34,256 nt of DNA from Anaerolineae bacterium (GTDB lineage: Bacteria; Chloroflexota; Anaerolineae; J036; Brachytrichaceae): contig JAHBAL020000173.1 of the NCBI GenBank assembly GCA_018500105.2, forward strand, positions 1 through 34,256. The letters run 5' to 3'. Below are positions 15,382-23,247 of this stretch, piece after piece. The position numbers and the translations under genes are program-made. Under the pieces are notes generated by a model. That model saw nothing but the letters and a program-made list of their open reading frames with translations, was not told where the DNA came from and made no database searches. How positions within the stretch are numbered: the stretch's first letter is position 1; each line of letters opens with the position of its first letter.

Positions 15382-17031
15382 ATGAAACGCATTATTCACG
15401 CCCCACGTGGCCCCCAATTAAACTGCAAAAATTGGCAGATCGAAGCCGCCTATCGGATGATTCAAAACAATCTCGACCCCGACGTTGCTTTTGACCCCGA
15501 CAATTTAATTGTGTATGGCGGACGCGGGCGGGCTGCCCGTAATTGGGAGAGTTATGACGCTATTTTGGCCTCGTTGCGTAAGCTCGAACCCGACGAAACG
15601 CTGCTGGTGCAAAGTGGCAAACCCGTCGCTGTTTTTCGCACCCACACCGATGCACCGCGCGTTTTGCTCGCCAATAGCAACATTGTGCCGAAATGGGCCA
15701 CCCAAGAAAATTTTGACAAATGGGAGCGCGAAGGCTTGATGATGTATGGGCAAATGACCGCTGGAAGCTGGATTTACATCGGCACACAAGGCATTTTACA
15801 AGGCACATACGAGAGTTTTGGCGCATTGGCCCGCAAGCATGGCTGGGGCAGCTTGAAAGGGCGTTTGGTGCTGACGGCGGGTTTGGGTGAAATGGGCGGT
15901 GCGCAGGCGCAGGCCATCACGTTTAACGAAGGCGTCGGCGTGTTGGTAGATGTTGATCCTTGGCGCGTCGAGCGGCGGCTCAAGCTGCGGCAATTGGATG
16001 TGGCAACCGACAATCTCGAAGAAGCGATGACATGGGCCGACGAGGCCAAAGCCAAAGGCCAGCCCAAGAGTATCGGGCTGATCGGCAATGCCGCCGAAGT
16101 ATTGCCGCGTTTGCTCAATTACGGCGTTTTGCCCGATGTCGTCACCGACCAAACCAGCGCCCACGACGTGATGGTGGGCTATATTCCGACCGGTTTGTCG
16201 GTGAGCGAGGCCGCCGAATTGCGGCGTGATCGCCCCGACGAATACAAGCATCGTGCCATGCAATCTATGGCAACCCACGTGCAGGCCATGCTCGAATTTC
16301 AGCGACGCGGCAGCGTGGTGTTTGATTATGGCAACAATTTGCGCCAACGCGCCTTCGACTTTGGCGTAACCGATGCCTTCAATTACCCGGGCTTCGTTCC
16401 GGCCTATATTCGCCCGCTGTTTTGCGAGGGCAAAGGCCCGTTCCGTTGGGTGGCGCTCAGCGGCGACCCCGAAGATATTTACAAGACCGATCGCGCCATT
16501 GCCGATTTGTTCCCCGAAAATGCGCATTTGCAGCGTTGGCTGACGATGGCGGGCGAGCAAGTGGCGTTTCAGGGCTTGCCAGCGCGTATTTGTTGGTTGG
16601 GATATGGCGAACGCGCCAAGGCTGGTTTGCTGTTTAACGACATGGTGGCGCGTGGCGAACTCAAGGCCCCCATCGTCATTGGGCGCGATCATTTAGACAG
16701 CGGCAGCGTGGCCTCGCCCAACCGCGAAACCGAAGCCATGAAAGACGGCAGCGATGCCATTGCCGATTGGCCTTTGCTTAACGCGATGGTGAATGCCGTG
16801 AATGGCGCGACATGGGTCAGCCTGCATCACGGCGGCGGCGTCGGCATCGGCTACAGCATCCACGCCGGGCAAGTGATTGTGGCCGATGGCACACCCGACG
16901 CCGCGCGGCGGCTTGAGCGCGTGCTCACCAGCGACCCGGGCATGGGCGTGGTGCGTCATGTGGATGCCGGTTACGACGAAGCGATTACGTTTGCCCGCGC
17001 CAATGGGGTGAATGTGCCGATGATGAAGTGA
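15382..17031 (+). CDS. hutU: Urocanate hydratase (urocanase)
   Basis: Second step of histidine degradation: adds water to urocanate to give imidazolonepropionate, using a tightly bound NAD+. The 549 residues match the family. Motifs seen: GLGEMGGAQ (about 167-175) in the NAD-binding domain, DQTSAHD (256-262), the active-site cysteine at about C404 in [13 protein letters not shown], and [13 protein letters not shown]. The start at 15382 ([13 protein letters not shown]) is the family's usual N-terminus; the 24 extra codons open upstream lie inside the DUF2177 gene. Next gene begins 16 bases on, after a strong ribosome binding site. hutI is downstream; hutH is not in the window. Confidence 0.97.
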   Translation: MKRIIHAPRGPQLNCKNWQIEAAYRMIQNNLDPDVAFDPDNLIVYGGRGRAARNWESYDAILASLRKLEPDETLLVQSGKPVAVFRTHTDAPRVLLANSNIVPKWATQENFDKWEREGLMMYGQMTAGSWIYIGTQGILQGTYESFGALARKHGWGSLKGRLVLTAGLGEMGGAQAQAITFNEGVGVLVDVDPWRVERRLKLRQLDVATDNLEEAMTWADEAKAKGQPKSIGLIGNAAEVLPRLLNYGVLPDVVTDQTSAHDVMVGYIPTGLSVSEAAELRRDRPDEYKHRAMQSMATHVQAMLEFQRRGSVVFDYGNNLRQRAFDFGVTDAFNYPGFVPAYIRPLFCEGKGPFRWVALSGDPEDIYKTDRAIADLFPENAHLQRWLTMAGEQVAFQGLPARICWLGYGERAKAGLLFNDMVARGELKAPIVIGRDHLDSGSVASPNRETEAMKDGSDAIADWPLLNAMVNAVNGATWVSLHHGGGVGIGYSIHAGQVIVADGTPDAARRLERVLTSDPGMGVVRHVDAGYDEAITFARANGVNVPMMK

Positions 17032-17046
17032 AGGAGGGTTCTCATT

Positions 17047-17307
17047 ATGATGATGCCTGCTTTTCAGTTAGAAGAAGTTACAAAACAAGCGATGCATTTG
17101 CCGCTTTTGGAAAAGATCAAACTTATAGAGTCTTTGATTAAAAGCTTACCACTTGAAATTTCAGCGATGACTTCTGAGCACGAGCAAGTGCCTAATGAAG
17201 AAGTTTCTGTTTGGGGTGGTTTATTAAGTTTGGCAGAAAATGCACCCAAAGGAAAATTTGTTGACCCATCTATTCATCATGATCAGATTTTATATTCCAA
17301 AACATGA
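17047..17307 (+). CDS. Antitoxin-like protein (DUF2281/VapB type) of a toxin-antitoxin pair
   Basis: An 86-residue acidic protein preceded by AAGGAGGG, one of the best ribosome binding sites in the window. The LPLLEKIKLIESLIKSLP helix and the VWGGLLSLAENAPKGKFVDP end resemble small proteins (DUF2281-like) that are paired with PIN-domain toxins. Its stop overlaps the next start as ATGA, the classic arrangement for antitoxin and toxin. Codon use is more AT-rich than the flanking hut genes, suggesting recent acquisition. The three consecutive ATG codons leave the exact start uncertain by two residues. Confidence 0.72.
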   Translation: MMMPAFQLEEVTKQAMHLPLLEKIKLIESLIKSLPLEISAMTSEHEQVPNEEVSVWGGLLSLAENAPKGKFVDPSIHHDQILYSKT

Positions 17308-17720
17308 GAAAAGTTTTTGTTGATACCAGCGCTTGGGTCGCGTTGCTGGATAGTGGAGATAAATATCATGAAGATGCGGTTGAAAAGCTGAAGTTAATCA
17401 TTCAAAAACGCTGGCAATTGATTACGAGTAGCGATGTGCTTGATGAAACTTATACGTTGTTGCTGATGAATACAAATTACTCACAAGTCATTAAATTTAG
17501 GCAACAGCTAAAGCACTTAGCCTCAGCACAGCTTTTGATAACGCAATGGGTCACGCCGGAGATTAGCGAGCAAGGCTGGGAGATTTTTGCTCGCTTTAAT
17601 CAAGACAAGCAATGGTCATTTACAGATTGCACTTCCTATGCCGTGATGAGAAATTTAGATTTAGACATGGCATTTACGTTTGATCACCATTTTGTTCAAA
17701 TGGGGAAATCTTTGTTATGA
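17304..17720 (+). CDS. PIN-domain toxin (VapC-like ribonuclease)
   Basis: A 138-residue PIN-domain protein, likely a Mg-dependent endoribonuclease inhibited by the antitoxin encoded just upstream. The four conserved acidic residues are present: D7 in FVDTSAW, E49 in VLDETY, D108 in FTDCTSYAVM and D127 in FTFDHHF, so it looks catalytically intact. Start overlaps the antitoxin stop (ATGA), and its own stop overlaps the next start (again ATGA), embedding the module in the hut transcript. Base composition is AT-rich compared with neighbours. Confidence 0.88.
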   Translation: MRKVFVDTSAWVALLDSGDKYHEDAVEKLKLIIQKRWQLITSSDVLDETYTLLLMNTNYSQVIKFRQQLKHLASAQLLITQWVTPEISEQGWEIFARFNQDKQWSFTDCTSYAVMRNLDLDMAFTFDHHFVQMGKSLL

Positions 17721-18580
17721 AAACAAGAATTACACCACAAGAAGCGCTTGCATTGTTGCCACTGCCCAATGGCCGCCACGATGCCGAAGTAGGGCGACGT
17801 GGCACATTGATTGTTGAAATGTATGCGCCGCAAGGCACAGACCCGCAACAGCCGCACAATCAAGACGAGCTTTATGTCATTTATCGCGGGCAAGGCACAT
17901 TTTGTTGCGGCGGTGAACGCACCGCGTTTGATGTCGGCGATGTGCTGTTTGTTCCGGCGGGGGTCGAACATCGCTTCGAAAACTTTAGCGACGATTTTGC
18001 CACATGGGTTGTCTTTTACGGCGAGACGGGCGGCGAACTGGCTTTGCCAGCCGCCATTGTTGAAGGCGAAAACCCACCCCCTGACAGTGCCCTCAACCGC
18101 AACGCGCTGCTGTGGCGCACTCGCACCGCCTACGCTGTGTTAAACGAGTTTCTCGATACGCTCAGTGAAAGCCAAGCCACCGATCTAAAAGACGCGGCGG
18201 GTTGGGCGGTCAAAGATCACGTGCTGCATCTTGTGCCTTGGCTGCGCAGCATGATTTGGGTGCTGAACAAACACCCCAAAGTGGATGGCATGGGCGTGAC
18301 TGAGGCGCAGTATGCGCAAGGCTTCGATGTCGTCAACGATGTTATTTTCCAGCGTGAAAAACATCGCAGTTTTTATGATGCGCGTTGGCAACTTCATCGC
18401 TGTTATACCGAATTTATGCGTTTGCTATTGTCGTTGCCCGCATCGGCGGTTTTGCAGCCATATCAGCATTACCAACCTAATTCAAACAAAACCGATCCAG
18501 TCATTTATTGGCTATGGGGCAATAGTGGCGGGCATTTTTACGAGCATTTGCCTTATATGCACGCGATTGTTAAACAATAG
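17717..18580 (+). CDS. Cupin-DinB fusion protein
   Basis: A 287-residue two-domain protein. Residues 28-105 are a cupin barrel: PHNQDELYVIYRGQGTF with H47 and E51, and FDVGDVLFVPAGVEHRFENF with H85, likely metal ligands. Residues 132-287 are a DinB/ClbS (DUF1706)-like four-helix domain: AAGWAVKDHVLHLVPWL with H168 and H171, and GGHFYEHLPYMH near the C-terminus with further histidines. DinB-type domains bind divalent metals, and some detoxify electrophiles. It starts on the toxin stop codon (ATGA) and lies between hutU and hutI, but I know of no role in histidine breakdown. Function unknown. Confidence 0.83.
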   Translation: MKTRITPQEALALLPLPNGRHDAEVGRRGTLIVEMYAPQGTDPQQPHNQDELYVIYRGQGTFCCGGERTAFDVGDVLFVPAGVEHRFENFSDDFATWVVFYGETGGELALPAAIVEGENPPPDSALNRNALLWRTRTAYAVLNEFLDTLSESQATDLKDAAGWAVKDHVLHLVPWLRSMIWVLNKHPKVDGMGVTEAQYAQGFDVVNDVIFQREKHRSFYDARWQLHRCYTEFMRLLLSLPASAVLQPYQHYQPNSNKTDPVIYWLWGNSGGHFYEHLPYMHAIVKQ

Positions 18581-18596
18581 CGTGTGAATCAATAAA

Positions 18597-18736
18597 GCTT
18601 AGGACTTACGCGTATTAAAAATATTTCACCGCAAAGAACACAAAGTTCACAAAGAAAAGAAAGGTTTACCAATGCAAACCTTCGAGTTCTTTGTGCGCTT
18701 TGTGGTGAAAATCAAACTTTCGTGTAAGTCCTAAGC
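18597..18736. repeat. MITE-like palindromic element, copy C (complete)
   Basis: The best preserved copy: 140 bases with 16-base terminal inverted repeats differing at one position, GCTTAGGACTTACGCG on the left and CGTGTAAGTCCTAAGC on the right. Inside, CACCGCAAAGAACACAAAG faces CTTTGTGCGCTTTGTGGTG. It has no coding capacity. The sequence at 34146-34256 is nearly its exact reverse complement. Confidence 0.85.
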
Positions 18737-18769
18737 TAAACTAAAAACATTGGAGTTTTTTAATCTCCG

Positions 18770-20050
18770 ATGTTTCATTTATATATGGACTGTGATCTTC
18801 TCATTCATTCTGCGGCGCAATTGGTAACTTGTGCCAGCCCAAGCAGCAAACGCGGCGCAGCCATGCGCGAGGTTGGAGCGCTGGCAAATGCCGCCATTGC
18901 GGTTAGCGACGGGCAGATTGTGGCGCTTGGCCCAAGCGACGACATTCGCGCCGTTTGCCACGCCAAGCACAGCATTGACGCAAGTGGCAAAACCGTGCTG
19001 CCGGGCTTTATTGACCCTCACACGCATCTCGTTTATGCGGGTGATCGGGTGGCAGAATGGGAAATGAAATTGCGCGGCGTGCCGTATCTCGATATTTTAG
19101 CGGCGGGTGGCGGCATCGTCAGCACCATGCGTGCTACGCGGGCCGCCGGTGTGGCGGGGCTGGTGGCCCAAGCCAAGCCGCGTCTCGACACGATGTTTCG
19201 CAATGGTGTGACCACCTGCGAGATCAAAACGGGTTATGGCTTGAGCCTAGCGGCTGAGCTTGCCATGTTGCAAGCCAGCGAGCAATTGGCCCAAACCCAC
19301 CCGTGCGATATATTGCTCACCCTGTTGGCCGCACACACCACGCCGCCCGAATTTAAAAGCGACCCCGGCGGCTATGTTGACTTGGTGGTTGAGCGCATCA
19401 TCCCGCAAGCTGCGCTATGGTTTGAGCATGAAGCGAAATCAAACCATGCCGGCCCGTTGGCCTGCGATGTATTTTGCGAGAATCACGCCTTCGACGTGGC
19501 CCAATCACAACGCATTTTGCGGGCGGGCAAAACGCATGGCATGACACCCAAGATTCATGTTGACCAGTTTACCTCGTTGGGTGGGGTGAAAATGGCGCTC
19601 GAATTGGGCGCGGTTTCGTGCGATCATTTAGAGGTAACCACGCCAGAAGACCGCGCACGTCTGGCGCAATCGAATACGGTGGCGGTGGTATTGCCAGCGG
19701 TGACGTTTCATCTTGGCAGCCAACAATTTGCCAACGCCTGTGCCATGATTGACGACGGTTGTGCATTGGCCTTGTCTACCGACCTTAATCCGGGGTCGGC
19801 CCCGTGTCTTTCGCCGTCTTTGGTGATGGCGATTGCGTGCCGATATCAGAAGCTCAGCCCCGCCGAAGCGCTGAACGCCTGCACTATTAACGCGGCCCAT
19901 GCACTGGGCATTGGGCATCGCGTTGGCTCGCTCGAAATCGGCAAACAGGCCGATATACTCATCGTTGCCGCGCCCGATTATCGCCATCTCGCTTATCAAT
20001 TTGGCAACAATTTGGTCGAGCGGGTGATTAAGAATGGCAGAGAATATTAA
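18770..20050 (+). CDS. hutI: Imidazolonepropionase
   Basis: Third step of histidine degradation: hydrolyses imidazolonepropionate to formiminoglutamate. A cytosolic amidohydrolase-superfamily enzyme of 426 residues. Metal ligands by analogy with characterised HutI are H84 and H86 (DPHTHLVYAG), H263 (KIHVDQF) and D338 (STDLNPGSAP); H189 in AAHTTPPE and H286 are also conserved. A second in-frame ATG at 18785 is equally plausible. A GGAG element and a small hairpin (ATTGGAG with CTCCGAT) just before the start may control initiation. The gene is 189 bases from the cupin-DinB gene, separated by repeat copy C, so it may have its own promoter. Confidence 0.96.
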   Translation: MFHLYMDCDLLIHSAAQLVTCASPSSKRGAAMREVGALANAAIAVSDGQIVALGPSDDIRAVCHAKHSIDASGKTVLPGFIDPHTHLVYAGDRVAEWEMKLRGVPYLDILAAGGGIVSTMRATRAAGVAGLVAQAKPRLDTMFRNGVTTCEIKTGYGLSLAAELAMLQASEQLAQTHPCDILLTLLAAHTTPPEFKSDPGGYVDLVVERIIPQAALWFEHEAKSNHAGPLACDVFCENHAFDVAQSQRILRAGKTHGMTPKIHVDQFTSLGGVKMALELGAVSCDHLEVTTPEDRARLAQSNTVAVVLPAVTFHLGSQQFANACAMIDDGCALALSTDLNPGSAPCLSPSLVMAIACRYQKLSPAEALNACTINAAHALGIGHRVGSLEIGKQADILIVAAPDYRHLAYQFGNNLVERVIKNGREY

Positions 20051-20070
20051 ACGATAAGCAAAGGTTTAAT

Positions 20071-20123
20071 GCCGAAATCACTATTCCTCATTCCCCACGG
20101 GAATGAGGAATAGTGATTTCGGC
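20071..20123 (+). terminator. Perfect 25-bp hairpin after hutI
   Basis: Arms at 20071-20095 and 20099-20123 are exact reverse complements with a three-base loop (CAC), beginning 20 bases past the hutI stop. No U-tract follows. It is a terminator-like or RNA-end-stabilising structure, unusually long and perfect. Confidence 0.5.
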
Positions 20124-20156
20124 GAAAACTTATTTAACTTATGCACGCCTCTTTGG

Positions 20157-20199
20157 AAAAGAAACAGCCTTGAATATTAATCAATATCCAAGGCTGCAA
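20157..20199 (-). terminator. Intrinsic terminator of the tRNA-Arg gene
   Basis: On the minus strand, immediately after the tRNA, CAGCCTTGGATATT pairs with AATATTCAAGGCTG around a GATT loop and is followed by TTTCTTTT. Confidence 0.8.
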
Positions 20200-20201
20200 A
20201 A

Positions 20202-20275
20202 CGCCCTCAGAGAGACTCGAACTCCCGACCTAGGCATTAGAAGGGCCGCGCTCTATCCACCTGAGCTATGAGGGC
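20202..20275 (-). tRNA. tRNA-Arg (anticodon TCT)
   Basis: A 74-base cloverleaf on the minus strand without encoded CCA. The acceptor stem GCCCTCA/TGAGGGC pairs perfectly; the D stem is GCTC/GAGC with AGGTGGATA loop; the T arm is GGGAG-TTCGAGT-CTCTC with one G-T pair. The anticodon loop CTTCTAA reads AGA codons. Odd point: the anticodon stem (CGGCC opposite TGCCT) pairs at only its three central positions, with C-T mismatches at both ends. It may still function, but it is weaker than usual. Confidence 0.88.
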
Positions 20276-20283
20276 CAGCACGA

Positions 20284-20703
20284 CTAACTTGTCATAATAG
20301 GCTTAATGCCATTATACACAACCCGACCGCTTAGCTGAGTGAGCACATCTGCCGAGCGGCGGCCCATCATGGCAGCCAATTCGATCGTGGTGAGCGGCTT
20401 GTTGTTGTTCACCAAAAAGATGCGAAATGCTGCCTCGAAGACCGGTGTGCGGGCGCTGATGAAATCTGGGGCCTTGGCCGATTCGTCACGAATCAGTTTG
20501 ACCGCCGCGTTTACGTGTTGCACTTCGCCTGTGTCTTCGTCAATATAATCGTAGGCGGCATTACTGAGCGAATTTCCCAAACGATCGAGCTGTTCGGCGG
20601 TCAAGTATTTTTGAATCAATACATTGACATCTTGGCCTTTTTCTTCGAACCAATTGTAGTCAATGTGGAATTTGGTTTGTTCGGTAGGACGAAAGAATTT
20701 CAT
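20284..20703 (-). CDS. Small winged-helix-like protein of unknown function
   Basis: A 139-residue protein. The N-terminal part begins KFFRPTEQTKFHIDYNWFEEKGQD and continues with YLTAEQLDRLG; a GEVQHVNAAVKLIRDE helix follows. Residues 83-139 (TPVFEAAFRIFLVNNNKPLTTI then ELAAMMGRRSADVLTQLSG and VVYNGIKPI) have the helix-helix-recognition-helix-wing pattern of a winged-helix domain. I do not know its partner or target. It is 16 bases downstream of the larger protein on the same strand, and the tRNA lies 8 bases further on. Confidence 0.75.
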   Translation of the reverse strand: MKFFRPTEQTKFHIDYNWFEEKGQDVNVLIQKYLTAEQLDRLGNSLSNAAYDYIDEDTGEVQHVNAAVKLIRDESAKAPDFISARTPVFEAAFRIFLVNNNKPLTTIELAAMMGRRSADVLTQLSGRVVYNGIKPIMTS

Positions 20704-20719
20704 AAGCGGTATATTTATC

Positions 20720-22297
20720 TTAGTTGCGGTCGCTCAAATGCCAATAATTGTCACCAATGGTGATAAATGACGGGTTGTTACACAGCGCGTTAAAGACATC
20801 ACGCGGGGCCGTGCGCATGATCAGATTCACCACCGAGTAAAGGGTGCTGGCATGGACATGGCCTTGCGGGCTGAGCTTCGCAATCTCTGGGAAGACCTCG
20901 CGCACGATCTGAGTGACGTCGCGGGTTTGGGCCACTCGCACATTTTCAAAAACGCGCAAATCATCGGCATAAACCGACATGAGGTCATCGGCGGCACAGG
21001 TGGTGGCGCGTTGCGCCGTATCCAAACGCAGGCGCTGGTCGCGCACCGAGGCTACGCGCACCCAATCGCGCCGAGGTTTGTGGCGTTTGCCGTCAATGAT
21101 GAACACATTTGGCTCGGCTGTGCGCGAAATCTCGATGGTTGCACCGATCGGTAAATCGCTGGCTTTATACCAGTCGCCAAGCCCCCAGATGTAATTGCCA
21201 TCTTTGACGAGCCAAACCGTGAATTGCTTGTTATTGAGCTTGTCGCGTAGAAAAACCGGAAGGCGAGGCTTGTCAGTATTTGGGAAAACCGAGGTTAAAC
21301 GTCGCCCAAGCCCCAATGTGCCAGCGCGACGATGCGGCGCGGTGAGCACCACAGCCGCCGAATTTTGTGGCGCAAGCGGGCCTAGCTTTTTCAACACTGA
21401 CGTATCAAGCTCGTCATCGAGCGTGACCATCAATTGATCGAGTGGCGAGGTTGGATCTGCGCTGGTCGTGACTTTGCCTAGCAATTGGGCTGGAAATTCG
21501 CGCACTTGGTCTGGCTCAAGCCGACGCAAGAACCAAGCGGGTTTGTCGGTCAGACTCACTTCGTCGAAACGCGGATCTGTCGCCAATACGCCATTAAGTG
21601 AGGCTTCTTGCAACGAACGCGCAATTTCTTGCGGCAAGCCAAGGTCGCGCAGGATGATATGGGTGGGCAGCGGGCCGCCCCCAGCCATTTCAAGCACGGC
21701 TTCGGCTAAGTTGATATGACCGGTGTTGACATCGGCCATCATTGCCCGCAAGAACCAATCTTGGCCGATGCGAATAAAGCTGTCGTTTTGCGTCAGCGCT
21801 GCATCAATGATCCCACCCATACGTGCCGCATGGGTGTCAAATAAGACGTCGGGAGACTTCAGATCGGCTTGCTGATTGAGCAACGTGGCGACGAGGTTGT
21901 CATCGTTGATGCGATGCGGTTTGTCGTAGTTGCTGGCAAATTCGCTGCGTGTTCCGTCTCGAAATTCGACCTTAATGACCTCAAATTGCACATTTTCGGG
22001 GGTAACGCCGGGGCGTTTGTCTATGACACGCCCAGAATTAAATCGCATGGTTGGGAAAAGGATTTCCTCGCCACGCGCAAATTGTTTTTTGGGTTGATAA
22101 ATGCTGCTCCGGTCAATGTCTCGACGGATGCGGGCATTTTCCACGGCGACTCGACGCTGAATAATACCCAGCGCCAAATCGTTCGTAGATTTTGACGAAC
22201 CAGATTCGAGTAGCAGATTAGAAACATATTCTGTGTCTTCTGCACTGAATTGATAATTGGACCAATACTCTGATGTTTGTGTTGCTCGATGAATCAC
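20720..22297 (-). CDS. Large protein with HARE-HTH-like winged-helix segments
   Basis: A 525-residue protein of unknown function. At least three regions end in the same style of motif: DSFIRIGQDWFLRAM (about 170-185), DPRFDEVSLTDKPAWFLRRLEP (about 240-262) and NPSFITIGDNYWHLSD (end). Each is preceded by a helical segment, for example LAEAVLEMAGGGPLPTHIIL, as in HARE-HTH/ASXL-type winged-helix domains of restriction, chromatin and RNA-polymerase-delta-like proteins. The middle (about 330-430) is beta-rich, with FTVWLVKDGNYIWGLGDWY. No nuclease or helicase motif is visible. Probably cytosolic, possibly DNA- or RNA-polymerase-associated; this is inference from pattern. It probably forms an operon with the 139-residue protein. 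Confidence 0.75.
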   Translation of the reverse strand: MIHRATQTSEYWSNYQFSAEDTEYVSNLLLESGSSKSTNDLALGIIQRRVAVENARIRRDIDRSSIYQPKKQFARGEEILFPTMRFNSGRVIDKRPGVTPENVQFEVIKVEFRDGTRSEFASNYDKPHRINDDNLVATLLNQQADLKSPDVLFDTHAARMGGIIDAALTQNDSFIRIGQDWFLRAMMADVNTGHINLAEAVLEMAGGGPLPTHIILRDLGLPQEIARSLQEASLNGVLATDPRFDEVSLTDKPAWFLRRLEPDQVREFPAQLLGKVTTSADPTSPLDQLMVTLDDELDTSVLKKLGPLAPQNSAAVVLTAPHRRAGTLGLGRRLTSVFPNTDKPRLPVFLRDKLNNKQFTVWLVKDGNYIWGLGDWYKASDLPIGATIEISRTAEPNVFIIDGKRHKPRRDWVRVASVRDQRLRLDTAQRATTCAADDLMSVYADDLRVFENVRVAQTRDVTQIVREVFPEIAKLSPQGHVHASTLYSVVNLIMRTAPRDVFNALCNNPSFITIGDNYWHLSDRN

Positions 22298-22408
22298 AAG
22301 CTAATGACCTTACTTAAACCTTTAAAGATATAACGTGCTAATTATACCCTGACATCACTAACAATGTCGCTGTAATGTTGGTTTTAAGCTAATTCAGTCT
22401 AAACTCAT

Positions 22409-22436
22409 TTGTTTTACTTGAATTTTCTGCTATAAT
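22409..22436 (+). promoter_or_regulatory. Extended -10 promoter upstream of rplI
   Basis: TGCTATAAT (22428-22436) is a textbook extended -10 box; TTGTTT at 22409-22414 is a weak -35 at 16 bases. Initiation near 22443 would give a leader of about 200 bases before rplI. Confidence 0.55.
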
Positions 22437-22476
22437 TATGCGCCGCTTTACTGAGTATTGGGTAGGATTGATCTTG

Positions 22477-22644
22477 ATGAACAAGGTCCATATTGTTGTG
22501 CGAAATATCCGTTACTCTAATAAGCCGCGTTGGGTGTATTTGTCGGCAAATATGAAAAAAAGCAAAATTTTCATCGTGGACGAATATAAAAAGCGACACT
22601 CAAATCAAATCTTAAGAGAGATAGTAAAAAGGATAGCGTTTTAG
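22477..22644 (+). CDS. Possible small basic leader protein before rplI
   Basis: An open frame of 55 codons beginning MNKVHIVVRNIRYSNKPRW sits inside the rplI leader; its TAG stop lies one base before the rplI ATG. A weak AGGAT precedes the ATG. The product would be strongly basic, as expected for a nucleic-acid-binding peptide, but the frame may be chance and the region may simply be an untranslated leader. No family recognised. Confidence 0.25.
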   Translation: MNKVHIVVRNIRYSNKPRWVYLSANMKKSKIFIVDEYKKRHSNQILREIVKRIAF

Positions 22645-22645
22645 C

Positions 22646-23146
22646 ATGAAAGTTCTACTGACACAAGATGTATATAAGCTAGGGCATGCAGGTGAAGTGA
22701 AGACAATTGCCGATGGTTATGGTCGCAATTATTTGATTCCGCAAGGCATGGCTGTTTTGGCGACCGCAGGCGCACTCAAGCGTGCCGACGCCCTGAAGAG
22801 CAAGGCCGTGCTCAAGCGTGCCGCCGAGAGCGCCGAAGTTGAGGCGATGGCGCAGGTGATTGGCAGCAAGACCTATTATTTCAACGCTAAGACCGGCGAG
22901 AAAGGCAAGTTGTATGGTTCGATCACTGCCGCCCAAATCGCAGAAAAGATTAGCGCAGCACTCGGCGCTGAATTCGATAAGCGCAAAGTTGAATTGCGTG
23001 AACCCATCCGCGAAGTTGGCACACATCAGGTAACGGTCCGCTTGTCAGCCGAAGTTACCCCGAAGATTGCCGTCGTGGTTGCGCCCTTGGGCGTGGTCAT
23101 TCAAGAAGCTGCCCCAGCCGCTGAAACCGCTGAATCTTCTGCCTAA
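22646..23146 (+). CDS. rplI: 50S ribosomal protein L9
   Basis: A 166-residue bL9 protein that binds 23S rRNA on the large subunit. The N-terminal domain MKVLLTQDVYKLGHAGEVKTIADGYGRNYLIPQG (two pieces) is the family signature, followed by the long connecting helix (about 42-75) and the C-terminal rRNA-binding domain with GKLYGSITAAQIAE. An Ala/Glu-rich tail of about 15 residues extends the usual length. AAAAAGGAT lies 12 bases upstream of the ATG. It stands apart from rpsF, ssb and rpsR, with which it is often clustered in other bacteria, and ends in its own strong terminator. Confidence 0.97.
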   Translation: MKVLLTQDVYKLGHAGEVKTIADGYGRNYLIPQGMAVLATAGALKRADALKSKAVLKRAAESAEVEAMAQVIGSKTYYFNAKTGEKGKLYGSITAAQIAEKISAALGAEFDKRKVELREPIREVGTHQVTVRLSAEVTPKIAVVVAPLGVVIQEAAPAAETAESSA

Positions 23147-23171
23147 TTTTACGGAAATAAGCCATAAAAAG

Positions 23172-23204
23172 CGCCGCCTCCACTTGTTGGAGGCGGCGTT
23201 TTTT
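23172..23204 (+). terminator. Rho-independent terminator of rplI
   Basis: CGCCGCCTCCA (23172-23182) pairs with TGGAGGCGGCG (23188-23198) around a five-base loop and is followed by TTTTTT. It also lies past the end of the convergent racemase gene. Confidence 0.93.
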
Positions 23205-23247
23205 GCTTGTTTAAGCGATGCCAGTGTTCTCAAGATGGCGAAGGCAA

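Noticed and set aside
15796-16692. 298-codon open frame antisense to hutU
   Set aside because: Long, but fully inside a certain gene; composition mirrors hutU codon bias, with no domain or ribosome binding site.
18597-18736. Insertion sequence between the cupin-DinB gene and hutI
   Set aside because: Has terminal inverted repeats but no transposase frame; recorded as a non-autonomous repeat instead.
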